Shown here: piece after piece, positions 47,293 to 58,066 of the stretch
How positions within the stretch are numbered: position 1 is the first letter of the stretch
Layout of the letters: each line of letters starts with the position of its first letter
Assembly: GCF_000471905.2 (NCBI RefSeq)
Contig: NW_006497735.1
Location: 1,031,785-1,095,784 of the forward strand
Length of the DNA stretch: 64,000 bases
Direction: 5' to 3'
Source of the DNA: Amborella trichopoda
Lineage: Eukaryota; Streptophyta; Magnoliopsida; Amborellales; Amborellaceae
Program-made: the position numbers and the translations under genes
The notes under the pieces: generated by a model
The model's database searches: none
Seen by the model: only the letters and a program-made list of their open reading frames with translations
Told to the model about the DNA's origin: nothing

Positions 47293-50200
47293 TGTTAGGG
47301 CCCAAACTTTTCCAGCGTATTGTTTTTCATAGGCGAGTGGACAGGACAAGAGAAACGCCGTGCATGGAAAACCGTGCGTGATGTGTTACCACCATGCATA
47401 ATTAAATAGGGTAGTCCAAGGGACTACCTCTTTTCCTTCTTTTTCCTCTCCCTTGTTCACCAGGTGCCCCCTCCTTGTTTGCCACTTAGTTGTGGCATGC
47501 TGCCACCTCTCCTCTCCCTACCCATGTTAAACCCCAACCTCACTCCAAATGCTACACCCTCTCTGCCTCTCTCTCTCCGTCTCCCTCACGCCACCTTCCT
47601 AGGCCTTAGAATTTTAAGGCTTTCTATTCAACCACCATTAGAAGCTTGGGTAAACCTGGAGGTCTCTTGGCACAGGTAAGTGGATTATAGCATCCATGTT
47701 TTCATAGTTTTTGTTTGAATATAAGCTTGAGCATGTATGATAGCATGCTAGAATAAGCCCTGATTTTCCAAGACTATACATCGTATTTGCATGATAGATT
47801 GAGCCTTAAAGGAATTTTTGTTGGCTATAAAAATTGGTAGGTAAACACCCTTGTGAATCTGATTTAAGCTGAAAATAACCTTGCATTAATGCCTATTTTA
47901 GTTTGAAAGTTACTAATCACTCTTTGAAGTGTGCCAAAATTTGGGTATGAAATTTGGTAATTTTCCAGAAAGATGCATGCTCTGTGAATTGAACTTCTGA
48001 TTGACTTATATACATCAAAATGAGTTAAAAACCAGTTTAAATGAAATCTATGTATGTCTACTATGATTTTTCTGTTTAATCTCAGTTGAAATTCTTTACA
48101 GATTGAGAGCTATGTTTCTGTTTGTGAGTACATGCCACTGTTATCAAATTTCAGCAAATTTCAGAAATATCATTCCTATTGTGTTGATGTTTTGTTTGGC
48201 CAAATGAAGTCCAAATGACTCATAACCACAACCATTTGACAGATACACGAGTTTACTTGGGTTTCATGCTTTAATCTTGTTCAAATTCTGTATAATTTGA
48301 GAGTTGTGTTTCAAAGTATGTGGACATGTATTTGTTAACAGATTGCAGAAAACTCAGAAATTTTGTTCCTGTTTTCATAAGTTTTAAATAATCAAATGGG
48401 GTTCAATTTCCTTCAAACCACTTTTATTTGAATGGTCTATGTGTCCTTTTGAATTCACATGTTCAAAGCATTTTGAAATTATTTCTAAATCAAGAGTTAT
48501 ACATCAAATTATGAGAATACTTCATTGATGACCAAACTCAGCAATTTCCAAAACTATTGCTTCTGTTACTTTAAGATTTTGACATACCAAATGGGGTCCA
48601 AATGCTCTCAAGTTACTATCACATGAAAACTAAGAATGTTAACTTGAAAGTTTGTTTTGGAATTATATTTAAATTCCATATAAAATTGATGTTTATATCC
48701 CAGATTATGAAACATACCACAATATGACATTTCAGAATCTCAAGACTCTATATTAGCCCTGAATTGGTCATGCTCAATTAAACTTCGTACTTTCTGTGAT
48801 TGAGGGAGGCTCATACTCACTCTGAAAGAGCAATTGAAAAGAAGTAAATTTATCTCATAAGTTGGATGTTATGTCTCACCTTACACATGCATATTTATGA
48901 TAAGAATTATAATGAATTCTTAGTCATTGAGTAGATCATACATCTGATATGCATTGATATGTTGAACATGGCTTGATTCTTTTGTAAGATGATACTGAAA
49001 TGGCATACTTATGATACCATGAATGTTCCTGACCTCTTGAAATGAGTGAATGTTTAAGCATGCTTGTATTAGGTATGATACTTATATAATTCTGATTCTG
49101 GCCACTACGTAATGGGTCTTCCATTGGCAGTGGATACTGTATCTCTGTTATCTGATTCTGCTTATGATTCTGGTTTTGATTCTGGCCACTACGCAATGCG
49201 CTCTCCATTGGTAGTGGATAATGTATTTATCTGATTCGGATTCTGATCCTAACCACTACGCAATGGGTCCTCCATTAGTAGTGGGTACTGTAATTCTGAT
49301 AATTGCCTGCTACGCAATAGGTCCTCCATTGATAGTGGGGTATACTATACCTCGAGTCCTATGATAGGAGAGGAGTCGAGATGTAACTGTAAATAACTGG
49401 GAGGGTCGCGCCTCCCACTCTGTTATGGGCACTATATATTGGGTCCTCCAATGGTAGTGTAATGCCCTCTGGCCTGACGGCACCAGAGGAGGGTCGTGTC
49501 TTGCAAGGCCTCAGCCTATCGTAAACCCCAAAGAGCGTTGGGGACTGTGTGTGTGAGTGAGGACATTACGAAGTGGGGCCCCCACTTGTCATTGTCCTCC
49601 TTCCTAAATGAGGGTAGAAGTCACAAGTTACAAGACTGGCTTAGCCTGGTCGATGTGACTTCTACTTCCGGAGTAGGCCCTGATAATTTCTATCTGTCTG
49701 GACTGTATGCCCTAACCAAGCTTCTGACTGTGTGATAGTGATCTATGTATGTATGACCATTTAGTTCATGAAACATGGAAAGCCCTGAGATCTAAACTTT
49801 TTCTGCTCACTATGTCTGTATCTATTAATGTATGATTGTATTTTGTGATCTTGCATGAACTGTGATAGTTGTGGATCTGTTATTCTTTAAGAGTGCATCT
49901 AGGTTGGAATGCAAGGGCGTTGAATTCGCTTACTAAGCCTTAAGCTCATACCACTCTTTTCCCCTCTGTGTAGAGTGAGATCTGATACCCTAGTGTGGAC
50001 AGCTGGATGGTGGTGGCAATCGTTTTGAAGCTTAAAGTTCCAGTTGGTGACTCTTTTGACGGTAGGTGCCTGGTGGATGTGTGAAATTGTATTTTGAAGA
50101 ATTCAGGATTTTTTGTGATCAGGCCTGTTGTGCCTTGAACTTGTTGTAACAGAAAATTTTGGAGTCTGAATAGGTATATAAATGGTGTTATTTTACTCAG

Positions 50201-50386
50201 TTTTGAATTTTGTTTTGTATGAGTTTTGGCTTTATTTCATGGTTTGTTGTGATTTCAAATTAAATTATGCGTTGAGCCACTCCCACCTGAGTGACATCCG
50301 TGACCTCTGTGTTCGCGAACTCGTGCTCTGTCGCTATCCCATGCTCCTGTATGGGACGGCAGGGGTCGGGGAGCAGGGTCGTGACA
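47293..50386. mobile_element. Solo LTR of a gypsy (probably Del/Tekay-type) element, 3,094 bp
   Basis: It begins TGTTAGGGCCC and ends GGGTCGTGACA, with canonical TG...CA borders, and is flanked on both sides by TTCAC (47288-47292 and 50387-50391), a perfect 5-bp duplication. The great length and the terminal GTCGTGACA fit Del/Tekay chromovirus LTRs. No internal retroviral genes are present, so it is what remains after recombination between two LTRs. Small frames inside (47464-47679, 49496-49735, 50182-50397) are not genes. Confidence 0.88.
49090..49465. repeat. Degenerate direct repeats inside the solo LTR
   Basis: The motif CCACTACGCAATGGGTCCTC followed by CATTGGTAGTGG recurs five times at irregular spacing (about 49100, 49186, 49249, 49306 and 49430), separated by GATTCTG-rich spacers. 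Confidence 0.8.
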
Positions 50387-50391
50387 TTCAC

Positions 50392-52411
50392 AGATAGGTA
50401 AGTCTATTTTGGATAAAAGCAACAATCATTCTTTGACTAATCAAATCATCCTATCTTTTTTTATATGAGCAAGCCTAGTATGTCACAATATGGAGTTGTG
50501 TGTGATAGAAGAGGTGGAAGGGGGGGGGGGGAAATAATGATGTCATATAAGAAAGAAGAAGGAGTGAAACATTAACATCATCATTATCCAAAACAAACAA
50601 GATTTATAATCTCGCCATAACACTAAAAACAATCTTAAAGCATAAATGTAGCATAATTAATCCTAAAACAATCATCTCTAACTAAACATAAAATTGAAAA
50701 TAATTTTTTTCTCATTCCTGAGCATAAAGGACATCATGGAGAATAAGAGTTTGTCCACTTTGAAATCGGAGTGGGAGTGGTAAGTTCCAACCCCAAGCAC
50801 ATCGTGTGATGTGCAATTCCCTATGAAAGTCTTCTGGTGTCCAACTGGCAAAGTTTGAAGCTCAATGACCCTTCTCCATCCCTCGCTGCATGTATGCTCA
50901 TAAATCCACAATCCACCTAGTAAGTTATGAATAAGCAACAAGTACCTAAGTGCAAACATTTGCATAGCTAAATAAATATGTTCGGACCTTTCTAGGTTCA
51001 GGAAAGTGTCCCTTCTTCTCGCAATTGTAGAAAGTTATCTTATATTTGTCCCTTTTATGCCTCACATGGCTATGCTTGGCTTTTTTTTCCTCGGCCTCTT
51101 AGATTGCTCTTTCTTTTGAGGTGCCCCATTCTTTAGCTTACCTCGAAGTTTATGTCTAGGAGGTTTACTTCTCCAACAATTAGAGTGGTTCCAACTTCAA
51201 AAGATGAGCGAAACTCAACCTCTATCTCAAGGTGATGAAAAAGTTGGGAAACATTCCTTCATTATGCAAAATTAAGGACTTTAGCCTCTATCTCAAGGTG
51301 ATGAAAAAGTTGTGAAAAAGTTGTTACAGCTTCATTATACAATATTAACATTTTCCCAAGATTCTAGAGGAGTCCTAAGTAACTTAAGCAATTGTTGCTC
51401 ATGGCTGAGTTTGGTTCCAAATGTTTCAAGCTCACATGTCATTTGAGACATTTTCGTACATGAGGCGCCGCCATCTACAAATTTTGAGACATTTTGTATG
51501 TTTTAAAAGCCATAAATGAGGCTCATAACCAAGCAGCAGAAGTGTCAGCATACTTATGCTGGAGCGAATGCCACATGACATTTATTGTGGTGAACCCTTC
51601 AATTCACGAATGGGGTCATCAACCATAGCACTTAGCAAAGTAAAGCGAGTGCTACGGTTAATATTATCTCATGGATCTTACTCACAGAGACTTATTCAGG
51701 TTTTTGCATTATGGTAGTTAGGTGTTTAAGAGTACCCTGATCGTTTAGAAGGTATTGCAGTTTCCTATGCGACATAGGCAAATTACTCCCTTTAACATTT
51801 CACCTTTTGTGAGATCTACGATCATATGTTTAGAAGTCATTTTAAGCTCAAAACAACAAAAGTGCACCAATTAATATGGATGTTTATCATTTTTACGCTT
51901 ACTCATTGTCTAGTTACTTTAAAAACTTGAACCTTAAAGCCACGATATGAAAATTTCACGTTGCCACTTGAGCTCTTACTTGGAATCAATATCAAGTTTC
52001 TTTCTTGGATGCAGCATCTTAAATATCTCATAATTTGCAAGTAATGCACCTTCCTAGTTGCACTCTCACTAAAAAAAAAAAGGTCCTTATATACAGCCTT
52101 AAAAAGCAAAAAAAAAAAGAAAAAGAGTAGGACCAACTATGCACAGCTTAGCATGTGATACCTATAAAATTAATCAGTCATGCTGCCCATGGTCTAAGAG
52201 GCATCAACTTGCATAAGGCTTGTAACTCCACAATGCATAAAGCTTGCAAGACTACGTGGTTGGTATATTAGGTTACATAGTGCACCTGCCCATGGTTTTA
52301 ATATAACAATCATGTGCGCTTTGCAACATCATAGGCCGCCTTCAAAAGAAAGGTTGGAACGATAATGCGAGCACAATAGGAAACCTGGTTCCCTGATGAC
52401 TCCAATATCAA
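50392..52411 (-). pseudogene. Copia gag and leader remnant
   Basis: The minus strand carries HMIVDLTKGEML (51835), then HRKLQYLLNDQG (51760), and the typical order of a copia gag follows toward 51400; LSHEQQLLKLLRTPLESWEN lies at about 51350-51420. The primer-binding region just inside the 5' LTR (about 52395-52411) resembles a decayed Met-tRNA site. Broken. Confidence 0.7.
51225..51345. repeat. Local tandem duplication in copia gag
   Basis: CTCTATCTCAAGGTGATGAA followed by AAAGTTG occurs twice, about 76 bp apart. Confidence 0.8.
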
Positions 52412-52981
52412 TGTTGAAAGAACCGGTCCAACGACCGAATATGGTGGCAAAAATTTAAAAATTGGGAACCGAGTATCATACCTGAGTACTTGCAAGAGCA
52501 TTTAGTGAACGAATTTGGAGAAGAATGATCGACTCACGTAGGCAAGTTTGATAACTACTAGAGCTACCGAAATCGGTTCTACACCACAAATTCTGAGCGA
52601 TGTGAAAGCTCACGAGTACTCTCACGAATGTAATATGTGCGATATGATGAGCAATCCGAGCTCGACTTTCTCACGCACAATTATTTATCTCTTTGGGCTG
52701 AGTCTCTCCTTATAACTCAAATGGAAGAGTGATTGTACTCTCTCTCAAGAGGAGCTCTCACACCTTTTATCGTGCGTTGGTGTTGTGTGTTTAGAGACCT
52801 CCACCCCTCCTTTTTTTATAGTGACAGAAAGGCCCCCCATTAGAATGTATCGTGCATGTTATTCATGGGAGAGGTGCAACCTTGTTACACCTCCCTCTCA
52901 TGAAGTAACGTAAGCCATGAAAGCATTGTGGTCTACATGGCGTGCCCTCTCCCTACTAGGGACGCACCCTTATGTCTACAA
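52412..52981 (-). repeat. Copia 5' LTR
   Basis: On the plus strand it starts TGTTGAAAGAACCGGTCC and ends TTATGTCTACA; 570 bp. Homologous to the 3' LTR at 43588-44205 with many substitutions and small indels. Confidence 0.85.
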
Positions 52982-54841
52982 TTTGTCCCAGTAGTGATGG
53001 TTAATGAAATCTTATATTCGTTTTATGACTTCTCACGATATTCAAATTCCTAACATGCAATCTCTTTTTTTTTTCTTTTTTTCTTTTTTCGATATAGGGG
53101 TGTTTTGTTGTTTTTTATCGATCCATTGGCAAAACATTAAACACCCTTTTCTAACAATTTTTTTATGGTCTAGTGCTTAGACCAAGATGGTGAGTGTGTA
53201 TTTTGTGGAACAATTGGAAGGCGAATTGGGAATATATGTTTGATGGAAAATTTAATGGAAAATGGCTATCTTTTCTGCTTTTTTTTTTTGGGTCCAGTGC
53301 TTGGACCAAGCAGGAGTTTTTTTATGAACGCATTAGTGGCAAATGCTATTGTTTGTTTGTAAGAACACTTGCTAGGTGAAGTGGGATCGTATGTATTGAT
53401 GCGAACTTGAATGGCAAATGAATATATTTTTTGTTTTTTATGACGATCCAATGCTTGGACCAAGTTGATGCTTGCATTTTTCTTACACCCCCTTTGTTAC
53501 ACACACCCCCATCCCCCACCCATGAGTTTTTATTTGGTCATATGTATTATCGAAATCTATCTCAGTTTTGTACATTTTTCTGTTTAGCCTCTCTAGCAGT
53601 GGTTATTATTGGGGTTGTTTCTCTCTGATTTTCTATTTATATGAGATCTTCTATATTGGCCATTGAGGGAGTGAGATTATCTTTCTGTTATGGTGGTTCT
53701 TTTGCGCGAAACCCGAATGATGAATGGATTTACTAAGGGCGGGAATTTAAAACCAACAATGTATAGTTGGAATGACTCCTTGAGGCAACTGAAGCCAAGT
53801 TTAAGATTATAATGCATTCTGGCCCTGGGAGTATAATCATTATGGATCATTAGAAGAATTCACAAACATGGATTTCATTGAAGTAATTGATGAGGAGGAT
53901 ATATCATGTATGCTAACAGTGGTCCATCTGATCTGATGGCCCATCAACAAGGAAAAAGTACAAAGATTGACTTGCATGTTTATATATATATTTTTTTATT
54001 AAATGTGCTTTAAGTTTCACTGAATGCTCTGAGTCTGGTCCCAACCAGCCTAATGAGCCGGTGTGTCCCTATTCTCCATAACAAAGTTGAGGTAAATAGT
54101 CAACAAAAGCCATAGAAGAAGACCAAATTAAACTGAGCCCCATCATTGTATTTAGTGGAAGGTCCGAAGTAGCCTGGGACAGGCATGGACCACTGCACAT
54201 TATGTCGCTACAGCCTATCGCTTCCGATTTTTCGGAAAGTTGGTTTTGTTTGAGTTAAACATTTGTACGGGACAGTATAAGCCCATCTGGTTCAATTTCG
54301 GGGAAGTTCCAAATGGCTGCTGTAGAGAATTTTGGGAGTTCTAGTTGCCTAATAACTATAATTTCTTGGCCAAAAGTCAACCCTAGAAGTTTTAGAGATG
54401 AATCCTTGGATTCTTAATTTCAATAGATCTAGGACTTATATAAACCCCCCTCTTATGCCTTTTAGAACCTAACATAGGACACTTTAACTTTAAACCCTTA
54501 GGTTAAAGAGACTTATAACCTAGAATTAGATCCTCCCTAATCTTTGGCCCTTTAAATCCTAAAAACCCTAGGTCCTTAAGCCCCCAATTCTATGCGATTC
54601 CAATAGCGATGAAACCCTAAAATTGCAATTTAAAACTGAAAATTAAAACTTTGAGGGAAATATTTTCACGGTAAAATTGCCTTAACTTTTGGTTAGGGAA
54701 GAAACCATACAAAAATAAAACCCATGGGAAAATATTTTACCATAAAATGGTCCGTTTTGTATGAAAACAAAACCATACCTCAATCAGTGGGGAACCTTAC
54801 CCGAGTTTTATTTTCACACGTAAAACCCACTATTTTTAGTA
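52982..54841. other. Intergenic DNA with a diverged 130-150 bp direct repeat
   Basis: Around 53165, 53293 and 53445 the motif AGTGCTTGGACCAAG recurs with conserved flanks (T-rich run before it; GAATGGCAAATG-type sequence after it), giving about three diverged copies. The remainder to 54841 shows no gene or named element. Confidence 0.55.
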
Positions 54842-55428
54842 TTTATATTATAATATATATAATGAAAAAGTTTATATAAGGTTGCAACCTATGTTATTGA
54901 AGTGAGGTGCACCTAAAAATTCAATAGAAGAGAGTGTCCTTATGTTGGAGAACTCTCTAGTTGAACAGCTCGACTACAAGATGTATGGACATAAAGAAAA
55001 AGAAGAATAATGAGTTCAAAAAATAATGCAAATGTAACAAGTTATCCGGGTCATCTATTTTCAAATTTTTCAAGTGTTTCTTGAACTTCATGATCGGTAT
55101 TTCAAGTTTTAATTTTTAGAACTAGGGTTAAAAATAAATTTTAAAGCTATCAGAAGATTTAAGATGGAACGACATCTCGGAGAAAATTTTAGAGTATAAG
55201 GAGGCAACCTTAGATAATGGGATTGTGGTTGGGGTCGTGGTGGCAACATCACTTGTGCCCTAACTAAAGTCTAGGCTTCTATTCTCACCTAACACATTAA
55301 AAAACCACTAACGATTTAAAAAAAGGGTAGGAGCTCGCCATCCCACTGAATTACCCAAAAAAATAAAAATAAAAATATGGAGGCAACCTTACATAAACCT
55401 CATTCATTATATAATATTTTATTTTTGT
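54842..55428. mobile_element. MITE-like element with about 45-bp terminal inverted repeats
   Basis: The left end (54842-54890) has AATGAAAAAGTTTATATAAG then GTTGCAACC; the right end (55380-55428) has GGCAACCTTACATAAACC then TCATTCATTATATAATA, its imperfect reverse complement. About 590 bp. The interior (54950-55200) resembles the arm sequence of the foldback family at 1264-2010. Non-coding. No clear target duplication. Confidence 0.5.
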
Positions 55429-55580
55429 ATATTAAATAAAATATTTAAGATATAAATAATATTTTAATAATATTTACTATATAATATATAAATAATATAT
55501 TATGTATATAATGTATAAATAATATTTATATAAATAATATATTATGTATATAATGTATATATATATAACACTGCCGGCCT
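55429..55580. repeat. AT-rich simple sequence
   Basis: Runs of TAATATTTA / TATATAATA units without coding content. Confidence 0.7.
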
Positions 55581-55592
55581 GGAATGAGTACC

Positions 55593-55665
55593 TATCCCCC
55601 TACACGAATCGAACTCATGTCTTTGACATGAAAAGATAATGTCCTAACCGCTAGACGAAAGGAAC
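55593..55665 (-). pseudogene. trnE: Decayed mitochondrial-type tRNA-Glu (UUC)
   Basis: The minus strand reads GTTCCTTTCGTCTAGCGGTT, AGGACATTATC, TTTTCAT with anticodon TTC, GTCAAAGACAT, GAGTTCGATTC, GTGTAGGGGGA. From memory this fits plant mitochondrial trnE closer than plastid or cytosolic tRNA-Glu. The D-loop and TTCGATTC loop are kept, but the anticodon and T stems each have mismatches, so it is probably not functional. It lies 65 bp left of the accD-bearing array and suggests a mitochondrial insertion in the nucleus. Confidence 0.7.
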
Positions 55666-55893
55666 AAAAAAACCAATCTTCTCTAAACCTCAGCCCCGAG
55701 ATTGGAGGTGGTTCAAGTTTTGTCATTAGCGCAATGATTCAATAAAGTGATTACAATCGTTAGCACAACCAACTTAAGCTCAACAACAAGGCCTTTTTTA
55801 TTCGTGAGTTCCGTCATTAGTGTAACTACATGGCCCTCATTGTTGAGCGCCTTTTGCTACTGCCCAAAAGCCATGAACAAAGTCATGGCCGAC

Positions 55894-56121
55894 TACGAGC
55901 AACAAAGTTCTAGTATAATAACTAGAACTAGTACTAGTAGTGACAGTTCTTACCATATAAGAAGAAGATCTAATAATATTGAGAAAAAAAATTTTAAAAA
56001 AAAATATGGGTTCAATGTGAGAATTGTTATGCATTGAATTACAATAAATTATTTAGATCCAAAATGAATGTTGGTGAACAATGTGGATATCACTTGAAAA
56101 TGAGTAGTTCATATAGAATAT
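55894..56121 (+). pseudogene. accD: accD fragment, unit 1, first copy
   Basis: Plastid accD encodes the carboxyltransferase beta subunit of acetyl-CoA carboxylase. Visible here are the Ser-rich segment (YEQQSSSI, then [11 protein letters not shown]) and the zinc ribbon: [15 protein letters not shown], then [16 protein letters not shown]. The third of the four zinc cysteines is Gly. Unit 1 also differs in the linker ([13 protein letters not shown]) and has lost the frame before the ribbon. The carboxyltransferase domain that should follow is absent; AT-rich repeats replace it. Confidence 0.88.
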
Positions 56122-56187
56122 ATAGTGTATTTATATTTATACTATTATTATATATTTATATTATATTATATTACATTATATATTTAT

Positions 56188-56271
56188 AATTATAATAAAT
56201 TATTTAGGTCTAAAATGAATGTTTGTGAACAATGTGGATATCACATGAAAATGAGTAGTTCAGATAGAATA
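56188..56271 (+). pseudogene. accD: accD zinc-ribbon end, unit 1, second copy
   Basis: A direct duplicate, 151 bp downstream, of the last part of the accD fragment: [20 protein letters not shown] then KMSSSDRI. Here the third zinc cysteine is present. Confidence 0.85.
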
Positions 56272-56477
56272 TATATTATATTATATTGTATTATATTATA
56301 TATTTATACTTATATTTATATTATTATATATTTGTATTATATATATTAATGATCTGATTGAAAAGATCTATATGGATTTAAGGTTTCAAGGCATATAAAT
56401 GTTGAAGGAATAGAAGGATGGGCTTTTGATAAGTGATCAAAGTTGGGTTTCTGTGGCCATTAAAAGTCTTATGAGTA

Positions 56478-56660
56478 GGGCTGCCAATGGACAAGGCCGG
56501 GCCTCAGGCTTCCGAGTAGGGCCGGCAAGTGGGCCTCCAATGGGCCGGTCAATGGGTTGGGATTGACCGAGTCATTGTGGGTATATAGTTTTATCGGACA
56601 GGGCCGGTCCAGGCTGAAAAAATCCCAAAATCTGCTTAATTGGCCAGGCTGCTCTAATAA
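56478..56660. repeat. GC-rich segment of unit 1
   Basis: Starts GGGCTGCCAATGGACAAGG, followed by GGCCGGGCC and repeated GGGCC/GGCC motifs, recurring at about 58289, 60236, 62018 and 63843. The GGGCTG(T/C)CAATGG start resembles ends of some plant hAT-type MITEs, but I could not find a clean matching inverted end, so this stays a resemblance. Confidence 0.6.
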
Positions 56661-56719
56661 GCCCAAAAATGCCTCGACTAAGCTTAAAATGGCCTGGCCC
56701 ATTTAGCCTTTTTTTTTTT

Positions 56720-57545
56720 AATAACTTCACTCTTCACAATTTTATTATTCGTAGTAAGGCAAAATTAAAACAAAAATAAATATAAGCTAAAATATTTTCT
56801 ATAAAACTAAAACTCATTCTCTCTCTAGAAATTCAATCTGACTTTTATCTCTAAAAACTCATTCTCTCTTTCTCTCTCTAGAAACCCAATATATCTCTCT
56901 AAAAACTCAATCTTTGTTATTATATCTAAAACTTATTCTCTCTCTAAAAACCCAATCTCTCTCTCTTAAAACTAATGCTCTCTCTTTAGAAACCTAATAT
57001 CTCATAAAACTCAATATCTCTCTCTCTCTCTGTAAAAGCTCATTTTCGCTTTAGAAACCCATTGTCTTGGCCCATTTGGCCTTTGTTTTTTAAATAACTT
57101 CACTCTTCACGTTTTTATTAGTTGTAGTAAGGCAAAAATTAGAGAAAAACAAATATTTACTCAAATATTTTTTAAAAAAATTAAAACTCATTCTCTCTGT
57201 AGACACTCAATCTGTCTTTTATCTCTTAAAACTCATTCTCTCTTTGTCTCTCAAGAAACCCAATATCTCTCTCTGTCTAAAAAATCAATCATTGTGACTA
57301 TCTCTAAGACTTATTCTCTCTCTAAAAACCCAATCTCTCTTTCTAAAAACTGGTGCTCTCTCTTTAGAAACCTAATATCTCATTCTCTTATAAAACTCAA
57401 TCTTTCTCTCTCTCTGAAAGCTCATTCTTTCTTTAGAAACCCGATCTCTCTTTCTCTCTCTAAAAACCAAATCTCTCTCTCAACCCCATTCTCTCTCTCT
57501 AAACACCCAATCAGTCTTTCTCTCTCTAAAAAATATTTTAGCATA
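56720..57545. repeat. Two CT-rich polypyrimidine blocks of unit 1
   Basis: Each block opens with TAACTTCACTCTTCAC, TTTTTATTA and GTAGTAAGGCAAAA (about 56731 and 57102), then runs for 300-400 bp as irregular subrepeats of about 20-22 bp of the type CTAAAAACCCAATCTCTCTC. The plus strand is strongly pyrimidine-biased. Equivalent blocks occur in every unit (58530-59345, 60480-61200, 62260-62970), so the block was duplicated before the unit was amplified. Confidence 0.9.
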
Positions 57546-57838
57546 TGTTTTTTGGCCTACTATTAATAAAAGCTTGGATAATGAGAAAAAAAAATGATAT
57601 TCTTTAAGAAAACAGGGTTTCTTAATGGGTCGGCCCTGGCTGGGCCTGAACACCTAACTTTGCATCCAAATTAGCACAATGATTCAATAAAGTGATTACA
57701 GTCGTTAGCGCAACCAACTTAAGCTCAACAATAAGCCCTTTTTAATTCACGAGTTCAGCCATTAGTTCAAAAACAAGGCCCACGTTGTTGAGCGCTTTTT
57801 GCTATTGCCCAAAAGCCGTGAACAAAGTCACGGCCGAC

Positions 57839-58066
57839 TACGAGCAACAAAGTTCGAGTATAAGAACTATAACTAATACTAGTAGTGACCGTTCTTACCA
57901 TATAAGAGGAAGATCTAATAATTTCGAGAAAAATAAAAAATTAAAAAAATTATGGGTTTAATGTGAGAATTGTTATGTATTGAATTATAATAAATTATTT
58001 AGGTCTAAAATGAATGTTTGTGAACAATGTGGATATCACATGAAAATGAGTAGTTCAGATAGAATA
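57839..58066 (+). pseudogene. accD: accD fragment, unit 2 (single, hybrid copy)
   Basis: Ser-rich segment then a single zinc ribbon, [19 protein letters not shown]. Unlike other units it has no internal second copy. The left flank matches first copies and the right flank (CAGATAGAATATATATTA) matches second copies, so a deletion by recombination between the two internal copies is the simplest origin. The frame is interrupted between the Ser-rich part and the ribbon. Confidence 0.88.

Larger units (their letters stand above)
43588..52981 (-). mobile_element. Ty1/copia LTR retrotransposon fossil, full span, carrying a nested solo LTR
   Basis: Two direct LTR copies (43588-44205 and 52412-52981) bound an internal region whose protein remains run on the minus strand in copia order: gag (51850-51400), gag-pre-integrase/integrase (continuing across the nested element), reverse transcriptase and RNase H (46060-44600). 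The internal region is split by the solo LTR at 47293-50386. The LTRs are clearly diverged from one another and gag-pol is broken many times, so the insertion is old. No target duplication is evident at the outer ends. Confidence 0.85.

Noticed and set aside
49090-49465. CRISPR-like regularly spaced repeats
   Set aside because: Spacing is irregular, the repeats are diverged, and they lie inside a plant LTR.
55593-55665. A functional tRNA gene, or a plastid trnE
   Set aside because: Mismatches in the anticodon and T stems make function unlikely, and the sequence is closer to what I recall of mitochondrial trnE than to plastid trnE.
56469-56702. Minus-strand frames recurring at the GC-rich segment (also 58294-58512 and 61970-62269)
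   Set aside because: They recur only because the unit is repeated. Their composition follows the GGGCC motifs, and frame and length differ between units.
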